Positions 1 to 8,320 of a stretch of 64,000 bases of DNA are shown here, piece after piece. Where the stretch lies: contig NZ_BJYR01000015.1 in assembly GCF_007991615.1 (NCBI RefSeq), forward strand, positions 62,001-126,000, in the 5' to 3' direction. This stretch comes from Novosphingobium sediminis. GTDB lineage: Bacteria; Pseudomonadota; Alphaproteobacteria; Sphingomonadales; Sphingomonadaceae. The notes below the pieces were generated by a model, which made no database searches, was not told the DNA's origin, and saw only the letters and a list, made by a program, of their open reading frames with translations. A program made the translations under genes and the position numbers. Every line of letters begins with the position of its first letter. Position 1 is the first letter of the stretch.

Positions 1-980
1 GGCTGCGCATAGGCAAGGCGGATCAGCAGCGGATAGGTCAGGAACCAGCTGACCATGAACACGATGAACGCGGCGCCAAAAGCAGTCGCGCTGCCCACCG
101 TCGTCAGCAAGCCGCACATCAGCGCGCAAACGCCCAGCGCCGCAGCCAGCGGCCAGGCGCGCGGCAAGCGGCCGATCACCATGGCGAGCCCCGCATTGCC
201 CACCGCGCTCAGGAGGACGGCAACGCTCTGGTAGAGCCCGAACTCGGTCGCGGGGATGCCGATGGCATGCGCTGTCCGCTCGATGAAGGGCCAGATCGCC
301 AGCGATCCAAACGCGAACAGGGCCATCGCCGCCAGCACCCGGGCGCCGTCCACACCGATCGGAGCGGAGGCCTGCGCGCTGCTTTCGAGATCGCCCTTGC
401 CCCCCGGCAGCAGCAGCGCACACAAGCCGAACAGCACCGAAATCCCGGCAAGCCCGAGAAACATGCCGAAAGCACCGTGATCGCGCCCGATCTGCGGCAC
501 CACAATGGCGATGCCGCTATACAGCAGCGTCTGCACCGCGATCCCCAGCGAGATCCACCGCGCCGGATTGCCGGTGCGTCCTGCTGCAAGGTTCAGCGCG
601 CTGTTCATCAGCCCAAACCCCAGCCCGGTCCCGATCCGCCCCGCAAACAGCAGCGAATAGGCCCCAGTCAGCGCTGATCCTGCCTGCGCCGCGATCACCA
701 CCACACTCGCCAGCATTGCCAGCACCCGCGCATCAAGGTGCCGCGCGCGCGGCGCGACGAGAAACATCGCGGCGGCATAGCTGAGCGTCTCGGCCATGTT
801 CCACGCGCCCATCGCGAACGGCGTGAAGCCGAACCGGTCCATCAGCCCGCCTACGAGATACGTGGTGAAGTTGTTGCCGATATGCGCGGCGGCGGTCGCC
901 GCACCGATGCCGATGAGGGTGGGGACGAAAGGGGGTGAATCCCTTGCCGTGCTGCCGGTGCTACCGTGCGTTTCTTCCAT
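1..980 (-). CDS. MFS transporter, C-terminal end cut off by the window edge
   Basis: The reverse strand reads open from an ATG at 980 to base 1 with no stop, giving 326 residues of a strongly hydrophobic protein. After a short polar N-terminus (METs then Glu/Gly/Ser/Thr) come repeated hydrophobic segments with the loop RIGTGLGFGLMNSAL, which resembles an MFS intracellular loop motif. About 9-10 membrane segments are visible, so perhaps two helices are missing. It is divergent from the dioxygenase-like gene at 1222, so it may carry that enzyme's substrate or product, but this is inference. No specific substrate can be assigned. Family call is good; function is open. Confidence 0.8.
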   Translation of the reverse strand, partial: MEETHGSTGSTARDSPPFVPTLIGIGAATAAAHIGNNFTTYLVGGLMDRFGFTPFAMGAWNMAETLSYAAAMFLVAPRARHLDARVLAMLASVVVIAAQAGSALTGAYSLLFAGRIGTGLGFGLMNSALNLAAGRTGNPARWISLGIAVQTLLYSGIAIVVPQIGRDHGAFGMFLGLAGISVLFGLCALLLPGGKGDLESSAQASAPIGVDGARVLAAMALFAFGSLAIWPFIERTAHAIGIPATEFGLYQSVAVLLSAVGNAGLAMVIGRLPRAWPLAAALGVCALMCGLLTTVGSATAFGAAFIVFMVSWFLTYPLLIRLAYAQ

Positions 981-1221
981 CGATTGCAGGGGTGGCACGG
1001 CGTGCCCCAAGTGGCAATGAGGGCAATGCTTGTTTTACACTTGTCCAACCAACCGCCGAGGAATACGTTTCAAAGCCATGACAACCTCCTGCTCAGACCT
1101 GATCCATGGCCGGCGCCCGTCGTCGTTCCGCTATGGCAAGGTGCAGGACTGGCGGCCGCCGCCACGCAAGGGCTGATCGACTTCGTCAGCTAACCCCCTT
1201 GCTCGGTGACGGGAACTTCCC
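981..1221. other. Divergent intergenic region
   Basis: This 241-base gap separates the minus-strand MFS gene from the plus-strand dioxygenase-like gene and must hold both promoters. I see no clear operator. A 32-codon open frame at 1078-1176 has no ribosome binding site and no recognisable product, so I do not call it a gene. Confidence 0.4.
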
Positions 1222-2337
1222 ATGAAAATATCAGCCCTTGAGGTGCGGCCGAATGCCCTCCTCGCCACGTGGTCGAAATCAGGCCGCGTGACCTACCCTA
1301 CGCTGTGGCTGCGCGATAATTGCCCCAGCGCGTTCCATCCGCAAACCGAAGAGCGCGTGCTCGATCTGCTCTCGCTTGATGACGAGCCGGTCCTCGTCGA
1401 TGCGGAGCGGGCGGGAGACGAGGTGATCCTGCACTTCGCCGATGGCCACGTCAGCCGCGTACCGACCGCTCTGCTCTCCGCGCACCGCCCCGGCCGCGCC
1501 GCGCAGGATCCTGCTGCGATCGCACCGCGCATCTGGCGCTCGGAAATGACCCCGGCCAGCCTGCCGCGTTATGGCGCCGCGCGGATCCTCGACAACGACT
1601 GCGCGCTCCGGGCGTGGATGCAGGATACGGCAGAAGTCGGCCTGTCCATCGTCGATGGCCTCGACGACAGGGTCGACGCGGGCGTCGAGATTGCCTGCAA
1701 GATCGGCTTCCTGCGCGAAACCAACTTCGGGATGACGTTTGAAGTCGTCAGCAAGCCCGATCCCAACAACCTCGCCTATACCGCCGTCACCCTGCCGCTG
1801 CATACGGACTTGCCGAACCAGGAAGTACCGCCGGGCTTCCAGTTCCTCCACTGCATCGCCAACGAGGCCGAGGGCGGCGGCTCGCTGTTTGCCGATGGTT
1901 TTGCCCTTGCCGACGACCTGCGTGCGAAAGACCCGGACGCCTTTCGCCTGCTGAGCGAGGTCGCCATTCCCTTCCGCTTTCATGACCGCGACGCGGATAT
2001 CCGCACCCATGCGCCGGTCATCACGCTCGACCGCCACGGCAAGGTCTGCGAAATCCGCTGGAATGCGCATATCGCGGCCACTTTCGACATGTCGGCCGAC
2101 CTGATGCCCGCCTATTACCGCGCCTACCGCACCTTCATGGCGATGACGCGCGATCCGGCCTACCAGATCACTTTCAAGCTCAAGGCGGGCGAAATGATCG
2201 TGTTCGACAACCGGCGCGTGCTGCACGGGCGCGAGGCGTTCGATCCTTCGACCGGCTTCCGCCATCTTCACGGCTGCTACGTCGATCGCGGCGAATTCAA
2301 CTCGCGGCTGCGGCTGCTGGCAAACAAGACGCACTGA
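1222..2337 (+). CDS. Gamma-butyrobetaine dioxygenase-like (TauD/TfdA superfamily) Fe(II)/2-oxoglutarate oxygenase
   Basis: The 371-residue protein has the two-domain layout of the butyrobetaine/trimethyllysine hydroxylase family. A small N-terminal beta domain (about 1-90, with WLRDNC at 29-34) precedes a double-stranded beta-helix domain. Visible iron ligands are H194 and D196 (HTD) and H335 (VLHGR); R347 is the likely 2-oxoglutarate-binding arginine. In the animal enzyme the N-terminal zinc is held by three cysteines and a histidine; here only C34 of that cysteine cluster remains, so this zinc site is probably lost or altered. The ATG at 1222 begins the conserved N-terminal domain. Divergence from an MFS gene suggests uptake and hydroxylation of a small, perhaps betaine-like, compound. 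The substrate is not determined by sequence. Confidence 0.82.
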   Translation: MKISALEVRPNALLATWSKSGRVTYPTLWLRDNCPSAFHPQTEERVLDLLSLDDEPVLVDAERAGDEVILHFADGHVSRVPTALLSAHRPGRAAQDPAAIAPRIWRSEMTPASLPRYGAARILDNDCALRAWMQDTAEVGLSIVDGLDDRVDAGVEIACKIGFLRETNFGMTFEVVSKPDPNNLAYTAVTLPLHTDLPNQEVPPGFQFLHCIANEAEGGGSLFADGFALADDLRAKDPDAFRLLSEVAIPFRFHDRDADIRTHAPVITLDRHGKVCEIRWNAHIAATFDMSADLMPAYYRAYRTFMAMTRDPAYQITFKLKAGEMIVFDNRRVLHGREAFDPSTGFRHLHGCYVDRGEFNSRLRLLANKTH

Positions 2338-2455
2338 TCGTGCCAGAAGGGTAGTGCGATGGCTCGGCGCAATTTGGCGTCGCAGCCAGGGCGTTTCGCG
2401 CATAAGCTGAAGTCGATATCGTCGTCGCAGCACATTGTGCAGGGGAGAAGCGTCC

Positions 2456-3121
2456 ATGTCCTCCACCCGACCCGTCGCGCTGATTATCGGCATGGGCCCC
2501 GGCCTCTCCGCGGCTCTTGCGCAGCGCTTTGCCGCAGGCGGCTACACCATCGCCGGCTTTGCGCGCAGCCCGGAAAAGTCTGGCGCGCTGGCAGCCGCCA
2601 TGGCCGATGAAGGCCACAAGCTCGATCTGCGCGCGGTCGATGCGGGCGATTTCACGGCACTTGCTTCGGCGGTGAGTGCGGTCGAAGCCCAACTCGGCCC
2701 GATCGAGGTGCTGATCTACAACGCCTACAGCGCCACTTCCGCACCGCCCTCGCAGATCCCGCTCGATGCCCTCATCACCGATTTCCGCGTCAACGTCGGC
2801 GGTGCGCTGGCGGCCGTGCAGGCGGTGCTCCCCGCGATGCAGGCGCGCGGGAAAGGTTCCGTGCTGCTCACGGGCGGCGGCCTCGCGCTCGATCCCACAC
2901 CGTGGCTCCCCGCAGCCTCGCTTGCCGTGGGCAAGGCAGGCATCCGCAGCCTTGCTCGCTCGCTGCACAAGGAAATGGAAGGCAGCCCGATCCGCGTCGG
3001 CACGGTGACTGTGACGGGTCAGATCCTCCCCGGTACGCCGCTCGCGCCTGAGATAATTGCCGAACGCTTCTGGGATATGCACACCTTGCCTGCTCCGGTT
3101 CCGGCCGAAGTGGTGCTGTGA
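2456..3121 (+). CDS. Atypical short-chain dehydrogenase/reductase lacking the catalytic tyrosine
   Basis: The 221-residue protein has an SDR Rossmann fold with an unusual nucleotide-binding loop, GMGPGLS, near residue 12 instead of TGxxxGIG. Where the YxxxK motif is expected the sequence is LAVGK, so lysine is kept but tyrosine is replaced by leucine. The usual serine region reads LTGGGLAL. It may therefore bind NAD(P) without normal SDR chemistry, or use other residues. The ATG at 2456 is chosen because AGGGGAGAAG lies a few bases upstream; a longer TTG-initiated version at 2435 is less likely. It follows the dioxygenase gene by 118 bases on the same strand, so a shared role is possible. Confidence 0.78.
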   Translation: MSSTRPVALIIGMGPGLSAALAQRFAAGGYTIAGFARSPEKSGALAAAMADEGHKLDLRAVDAGDFTALASAVSAVEAQLGPIEVLIYNAYSATSAPPSQIPLDALITDFRVNVGGALAAVQAVLPAMQARGKGSVLLTGGGLALDPTPWLPAASLAVGKAGIRSLARSLHKEMEGSPIRVGTVTVTGQILPGTPLAPEIIAERFWDMHTLPAPVPAEVVL

Positions 3122-3211
3122 AAGCCCCTGTTGCCACTGCGTAATTGCCTGTTAGACTTGGAGTAATGCAGCCATATCGGTGTAGAATTTCATCGCGAAT
3201 CCGCGCCCTTC

Positions 3212-3973
3212 ATGCAGTCGAAAGCGCTGCCGATGATTGATGACATCGTCGTTGTGGACCGCGCTTCCAAGTCTTTCGGCCCCAAGACCGCGCTGTCGGA
3301 CATTTCCTTCCGCGTCCCGCCCGGCCAGATCTGCGGATTGCTGGGCCCCAACGGCGCCGGCAAGACTACGCTGTTCCGCCTGCTCATGGGTATCCTCAAG
3401 GCGACATCCGGCACCTTGCAGGTCGCCGGACTCGATGCCTTCGAGGAACGGGTCGAGGTCAAGCGGGTGATCGGCTTCCTGCCCGACGAGCCGGTATTCT
3501 ATTCATACCTCTCCGGACGAGAGGTTCTTGCGCTCAGCGCCGGGATGCACGGGCTGGACGTGCAGGAAGCCATGGCGCGGGTGGAAACCCTCGCACAGCG
3601 CATGCGGCTTGCCGACGATCTCGACAAATATGCCGAGGAATACTCGCGCGGCATGAAGAAGAAGCTTGGCCTGCTGCTGGCCATGCTGCACCAACCGCGC
3701 CTGCTCGTGCTCGATGAACCGACCAACGGACTCGATGTCGAATCGACCCGGCTGTTCTACGATCTTGTGAACGAGGAAGCCGCGGCCGGCACCACCGTGC
3801 TGTTTTCCACGCACCTGATGGATCACGTCGCGCGGCTCTGTTCCCATGCCGTGATCGTGAACTCCGGCCGGGTTGTCGAGCAGGGTGCCCTCGCCGATCT
3901 CGCCGAACGCCACGGCGAACCCGATCTCGAAGCGCTGTTCCTGAAGCTGACCTCCCGGCCGGCGAAGGAATGA
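3212..3973 (+). CDS. ABC transporter ATP-binding protein
   Basis: The 253-residue ATPase has Walker A GPNGAGKT at 45-52, a signature-like YSRGMKKKLGLLLA and Walker B LLVLDEPTNGLD. The region FLPDEPVFYSYLSGREVL is typical of ATPases that serve ABC-2 type exporters (CcmA/YadG class). The stop overlaps the next start (ATGA at 3970), so it is almost certainly co-translated with the permease-protease fusion and forms one transporter with it. A second in-frame ATG at 3233 is equally plausible; neither start has a clear ribosome binding site. Cargo unknown. Confidence 0.88.
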   Translation: MQSKALPMIDDIVVVDRASKSFGPKTALSDISFRVPPGQICGLLGPNGAGKTTLFRLLMGILKATSGTLQVAGLDAFEERVEVKRVIGFLPDEPVFYSYLSGREVLALSAGMHGLDVQEAMARVETLAQRMRLADDLDKYAEEYSRGMKKKLGLLLAMLHQPRLLVLDEPTNGLDVESTRLFYDLVNEEAAAGTTVLFSTHLMDHVARLCSHAVIVNSGRVVEQGALADLAERHGEPDLEALFLKLTSRPAKE

Positions 3974-6546
3974 GCGCAGCCTCTCCCCCCGGCACCTGGG
4001 GCACCGTTCGCCTTCTCCTCGCTTCCGCCCGCCGCCGCACGGAGGGTCGCCGCCAGCGCCAGCAGCAACTGCTCAACCAGCGCAGCGACGGCAAGGGTTT
4101 CGACTGGTCGAGCATCGGCACGTTCATCCTCGTGATCGTCAGCCTGATCATTCAGGGCTGCGCCGCGGGCAGCATTGTCATGGCGGTCTATGCCGGCCAG
4201 CGTGCCGAGGCCGAATTGCAAGGCCGGATGATCGTCAGCACCGACTTCATCGAACAGGTCCGAGCCGCGGAGCAGATCAATTACGCTGCGCCGCAACTGC
4301 GCATAGAAGCGCTTTCGGAAGCCATCGAGAATGAAGCATACGAGATCGCTCCGGCGCGGAGCGACCTCGACAGGAAGGAGGTCGCCGCCCGGCTGCGCGC
4401 GATCGTGGCCAGTTCGGGCAGCCGCAATCTCGTCACGAAAGACGATGCGCAGCACGGCCTCAAGCCGGCAGGGCTTGCCGCGCCGATCCCGGCCTTCCTC
4501 GGCTCGGCCCTGCTGCTGCTGTGGCTCATCGCGCTGGTCTGTCAGGGTGAAGGGCTGGAACTGGATCTGACACGCCGGCGCCATCCGATGTGGGAATGGT
4601 TGTTCAGCCACCCCGTTCGGCCCCGCGCGGTGTTCCTCGCCGAAATGATCGCGCCGCTAGCGACCAATCCCGCCTATTGGGCGGTGCCGCTCATGGTCGG
4701 CGGGCTGTTCCTTGTCGCCTACGATCCGCTTTACGGACTCGCTGCCGCCGCACTCATCGGCGTGCCGATCAGCGTGGCGGCGGGCTGCCTTGGCAAGTCG
4801 CTCGAAATCGGCGCCATGCTGCGCCTGCCCCCGCGCACGCGCGGGGGCGTGATCGGCATTCTCAGCTGGCTCGGCTTTGTCGGCACGTTCGGCCCCATCG
4901 TCGGCCTGGTCATGATCAACTGGCTTGTCGCGCATTTTGCCAGCCAGTTCGCCTTTGCCGCCCGCCTGCCGGCCCCACTGCTCGGCCTGTTCCTCGGCTT
5001 TGACGGCGCGGGCGGCCAGTCATTCGTGCGCGCGCTGGCCTTCGGCTGGTTGCTTGCGGGGGGCATGCTGGGCTTCGCCGTCTGGTTCAGCGTGCGCTCG
5101 CTGCGCAATGGCCTCGCGGGCGCCTTCGCTGCCGAAACGGTCGCCACCTCCCCGGCGCAGCAAGTGCGCTTCGGTCGCCAGCCGCTCTACCGCAAGGAAG
5201 TGCTTTGGTTCCTGCGTGATCGCAGCGCGATCGTGCAGACGATCCTCATCCCGCTCACCATCGCAGCCTACGACATGTTCCAGATGCGCGGCGTGCTGGG
5301 CTACGCGGCGGAATCCTGGAACTTCCTTGCCGGCGCCGCGATCGTGCTCGGCACCTACATGCTCTGGGTGCTGGGTCCAAAGTCCCTCGTCTCGGAAGGC
5401 GCGGCGCTGTGGATCGCGCTGACCTGGCCGCAGGGGATGGAAAGCATGCTCAAGGCCAAGGCCTGGCTGTGGTCCCTGATCGCGACGCTGCTGGTCGCAG
5501 TGCTGCTGCTGCTGGGCTGCGCGCTGTTCCCGCAGGACACGTGGAAGATCGCGCTGGTGGGTATGGGCTGGTATGTCTTCGCCCGATCCATGGCCGAAAA
5601 GGCGGTCACGCTCGTCACGGTTGTTTCGGAATCGGGTGAGGCGCAGCCGGTCCCCGCCGGTCGGCGCTGGGCCGCGCAACTCGGCATGTTCACCTTCGCC
5701 GTCGGCATCTGCACGCAAGTCTGGAGCCTTGCGATCGTCGGCATCGTCTATTCGTGGGTAACGGCCGCGGCGATGTGGGAAAACTTCCGCGCGCGCCTCC
5801 CTTATCTCTATGATCCGTGGTCGGAAAAACTGCCGCCTCCGCCCACCCTGATGCACGCGATGATTGCGATCAGCGCGATGATCGAAGTATCCTCCATCAT
5901 CGCGGCCCTCGCCGCGGGCTTTGGCGGGCAGGCAAGCGTGCCGGTGGCGATGGCGATCGGCTACTCGGCAAGCGCTGTTCTAGTCTCGATCGTGACAGCG
6001 CGGATCCTTGAGGACCGCGGCATGCACCCCGCTGCCGCATGGCTGTGGTCGCCCCCGTCCCAGCACACGGTGCACATGTTCGTCGCGCCGTGGGAAACGC
6101 TCTGGCGCCTCTTCAGGGATTATGGCCGCGCCATGGCCGAAGGGCTGGCACTAGGCCTGCTGCTTGGCGGCTTTCTGTGGGTCTATATCCACGTGCTCGC
6201 AATGTATCCGGCGTTCGCGCCCGGCATCGCCGCCACCCATGCCCAATTTGCTGCCAACCCGGCACTGCGCTTGAGCTATGGCTTCATCGCGATCCTCTGC
6301 GCACCCTTCGCGGAAGAGTATCTGTTCCGCGGCCTGCTCTACCGCGCGCTCGATCGGCAGTGGGGCGGCTGGAAGGCGGTGTTCGCCGCCGCCGCCTTCT
6401 TCGCGATCTATCATCCGCCGATGGCTTGGCTTCCGGTCGGGCTGCTTGGCGCGCTGAGCTGCCTGCTGTTCAAGCGCACCGGCAGGCTCGCCCCATCGGT
6501 TGTGCTGCACATGACCTACAACACGGTCGCCGTGCTGACGACCTGA
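3970..6546 (+). CDS. ABC-2 type permease fused to a CPBP (CAAX-type) intramembrane protease
   Basis: This 858-residue polytopic membrane protein joins two functions. Residues from about 50 to 700 carry multiple membrane segments of an ABC-2 style permease, with an early helix near 45-70, an extracytoplasmic loop and more helices from about 175. The last 100 residues form an ABI/CPBP glutamic-type intramembrane protease domain. Its motifs are EEYLFR (E782, E783, R787), FAIYH (H815) and HMTYN (H847, N851), all intact. The ATPase partner lies directly upstream with a 4-base overlap. Such fusions resemble NatB-like sodium or peptide exporters, so export plus processing of a peptide, or self-protection, is a reasonable guess. 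No precursor peptide gene was seen next to it. Confidence 0.85.
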   Translation: MSAASPPGTWGTVRLLLASARRRTEGRRQRQQQLLNQRSDGKGFDWSSIGTFILVIVSLIIQGCAAGSIVMAVYAGQRAEAELQGRMIVSTDFIEQVRAAEQINYAAPQLRIEALSEAIENEAYEIAPARSDLDRKEVAARLRAIVASSGSRNLVTKDDAQHGLKPAGLAAPIPAFLGSALLLLWLIALVCQGEGLELDLTRRRHPMWEWLFSHPVRPRAVFLAEMIAPLATNPAYWAVPLMVGGLFLVAYDPLYGLAAAALIGVPISVAAGCLGKSLEIGAMLRLPPRTRGGVIGILSWLGFVGTFGPIVGLVMINWLVAHFASQFAFAARLPAPLLGLFLGFDGAGGQSFVRALAFGWLLAGGMLGFAVWFSVRSLRNGLAGAFAAETVATSPAQQVRFGRQPLYRKEVLWFLRDRSAIVQTILIPLTIAAYDMFQMRGVLGYAAESWNFLAGAAIVLGTYMLWVLGPKSLVSEGAALWIALTWPQGMESMLKAKAWLWSLIATLLVAVLLLLGCALFPQDTWKIALVGMGWYVFARSMAEKAVTLVTVVSESGEAQPVPAGRRWAAQLGMFTFAVGICTQVWSLAIVGIVYSWVTAAAMWENFRARLPYLYDPWSEKLPPPPTLMHAMIAISAMIEVSSIIAALAAGFGGQASVPVAMAIGYSASAVLVSIVTARILEDRGMHPAAAWLWSPPSQHTVHMFVAPWETLWRLFRDYGRAMAEGLALGLLLGGFLWVYIHVLAMYPAFAPGIAATHAQFAANPALRLSYGFIAILCAPFAEEYLFRGLLYRALDRQWGGWKAVFAAAAFFAIYHPPMAWLPVGLLGALSCLLFKRTGRLAPSVVLHMTYNTVAVLTT

Positions 6547-6619
6547 CAGACGCTTGCCCCCGGCCCCCTCGCCCGCTATCGGCGCGCTTCCCTGCCGCTG
6601 CCCGAAAGCCACTCAAGCC

Positions 6620-7129
6620 TTGGCCACGCTGATCCCGCTTGCCGATATCGATCCCGCGCTGATCGAGGACGTGCTCGACGCCGCCTTCGGGCCGGACCGC
6701 TTCGCGCGCACGGCCTACAGGGTGCGCGAAGGGACCGAGTGGCTGCCCGGCCTCAGCTTCGCCGCGCTCGATGAAAGCGAGCACATCGCGGGCACGATCC
6801 AGTGCTGGCCAGTGGCGCTCACCGATCCGAATGGCCGCGCGCACCCGATGATCATGGTCGGCCCGGTCGCAGTGCTCCCCGGCCTGCAGGGCGCTGGCTA
6901 TGGCAAGGCGCTCGTCACCGCCAGCCTCACCGCCATCGATCCGCGCGCGCCGCTGCCGCAAGTGATGATCGGCGATCTCGATTACTACGGCCGCTTCTTC
7001 GGCTTCTCCGCCGCGCACACTAGCGGGTGGAAGCTGCCCGGACCGTGGGACCCGGCGCGCCTGCTTTGCCGCACGGCCAATCCCGCCGTCCTGCCCACAG
7101 AGGGCATGCTCGGCCCTTGGCGCGGCTGA
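6620..7129 (+). CDS. GNAT-family N-acetyltransferase
   Basis: The roughly 169-residue protein carries the GNAT core, with the acetyl-CoA-binding segment VAVLPGLQGAGYGKALV (Q/RxxGxG/A-like) and the C-terminal GDLDYYGRFFGF typical of the YhbS-like N-acetyltransferases. I chose the TTG at 6620 because the conserved fold begins at LIPLADIDP just after it; an upstream TTG at 6554 would add 22 proline- and alanine-rich residues with no family match. There is no convincing ribosome binding site for either. It follows the permease-protease gene closely and may be in the same transcript. Substrate unknown. Confidence 0.78.
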   Translation: MATLIPLADIDPALIEDVLDAAFGPDRFARTAYRVREGTEWLPGLSFAALDESEHIAGTIQCWPVALTDPNGRAHPMIMVGPVAVLPGLQGAGYGKALVTASLTAIDPRAPLPQVMIGDLDYYGRFFGFSAAHTSGWKLPGPWDPARLLCRTANPAVLPTEGMLGPWRG

Positions 7130-7151
7130 TCTGATCTGGCATCGGCAATCG

Positions 7152-7721
7152 GTGCCACACGAACCGCCCGCAGACCTTGCCGCCCTCTCCCTCGCCGATC
7201 TGGCTGAGGCGGTCGCCGCGCGCCGCCTGCCGCCGGTCGATGCATGGGCACCGGCGCGCGAGGGCGAAAGCCACATGCGCATCGCGGCGGATGGCTCGTG
7301 GTTTCACGAGGGCGGGCGCATCAATCGCCCGGCCATGGTCCGCGCCTTCTCCGGCCTCCTCACCCGCGATGCAGCCGGCCGCCACTGGCTGATGACCCCG
7401 CACGAGCGCCTTTCCATCGAGGTCGAGGACGCCGCCTTCATCGCGACCGACATGGAAGTCAGGCACGACGAGGCCGGCGCACCCGTCATCGCCTTCCGCC
7501 TCAATACCGACGACGTGGTGCTCGCCGGCCCCGACCATCCGCTGCGCGTGCGCGGCACCGCCGAAGTTCCCGCCTACTACCTCGCCGTGCGCCACGGCAC
7601 CGAGGCAAGGCTCAACCGCAGCACGTACGGCCAGCTGATCGATCACGCGCTGGAGGTTTCCGATCCCGAAGCCCTCGCGGTCGAGAGCCGGGGCGCACGT
7701 TTCCGCCTGCTGCCCGCATGA
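7152..7721 (+). CDS. DUF1285 family protein
   Basis: The 189-residue soluble protein matches the DUF1285 family pattern, with conserved segments such as GSWFHEGGRINRPAMVRAF, FIATDMEV and VRHGTEARLNRSTYGQLI. The biochemical role of the family is not established. Translation starts at a GTG (7152) and the stop overlaps the ATG of the NUDIX gene (ATGA at 7718), indicating translational coupling. In this order (DUF1285, CoA-type NUDIX, CCA-adding enzyme) the genes form a compact housekeeping operon, which suggests a role in nucleotide or cofactor clean-up, but that is inference. Confidence 0.82.
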   Translation: MPHEPPADLAALSLADLAEAVAARRLPPVDAWAPAREGESHMRIAADGSWFHEGGRINRPAMVRAFSGLLTRDAAGRHWLMTPHERLSIEVEDAAFIATDMEVRHDEAGAPVIAFRLNTDDVVLAGPDHPLRVRGTAEVPAYYLAVRHGTEARLNRSTYGQLIDHALEVSDPEALAVESRGARFRLLPA

Positions 7722-8320
7722 GCCTGCGCGAACGCCTCGCCGATCTCTTCGATATCGGCCACGCCGCGCCCTTGCCCCCGGCCTACGAGGACTGGCGCCC
7801 GCTCCCCGATACCCCCCTGCGCCCCGCTGCCGTGCTGATCGCTGTCACCGACCGGCCCGATCACCCCGAAGGCCCGGGCGTGCTCTTCATCCACCGCCCC
7901 TCGCACATGCGCGCGCATCCCGGGCAGGCGGCCTTCCCCGGGGGCAAGCTCGATCCCGGTGAAACGCCCATCGAGGCTGCCCTGCGCGAGGCGAACGAGG
8001 AGCTCGGCATCGACCCTGCCCTCGTCGACGTCATCGGTGCGTCCGACCAGTACCGCACCGGCACCGGCTACGACATCACGCCCGTCCTCGCGATGGTGCC
8101 GCCCGACCTGCCGATCCAGCCCAACCCCGCAGAAGTCGCCGGCTGGTTCGAACCGCCGCTGGGCTTCGTTCTCGATACCGCCAATCATGTGAAGCACACC
8201 GGCGAATGGTCCGGGCGGCGCGGCAGCTACATCGAGATCCTGTGGAACGAGCACCGCATCTGGGGTGTCACCGCCGGGATCATCGCCAATCTCGCGCAGC
8301 GGATCCGCTGGCATGGATGA
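7718..8320 (+). CDS. NUDIX hydrolase, CoA pyrophosphatase type
   Basis: The 200-residue protein has an intact Nudix box between G76 and I98 (G...E82...R90E91...E94E95.G97). Just before it lies the CoA-specific UPF0035 motif, recognisable as IHRPSHMRAHPGQ followed by FPGG. Enzymes of this group cleave CoA to 4'-phosphopantetheine and 3',5'-ADP. The start is the ATG at 7718, overlapping the DUF1285 stop; a much longer upstream reading frame is only a shadow. The stop overlaps the next gene by 8 bases. Confidence 0.9.
   Translation: MSLRERLADLFDIGHAAPLPPAYEDWRPLPDTPLRPAAVLIAVTDRPDHPEGPGVLFIHRPSHMRAHPGQAAFPGGKLDPGETPIEAALREANEELGIDPALVDVIGASDQYRTGTGYDITPVLAMVPPDLPIQPNPAEVAGWFEPPLGFVLDTANHVKHTGEWSGRRGSYIEILWNEHRIWGVTAGIIANLAQRIRWHG

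Noticed and set aside
1078..1176. 32-codon open frame in the 981-1221 gap
   Set aside because: No ribosome binding site and no recognisable features.
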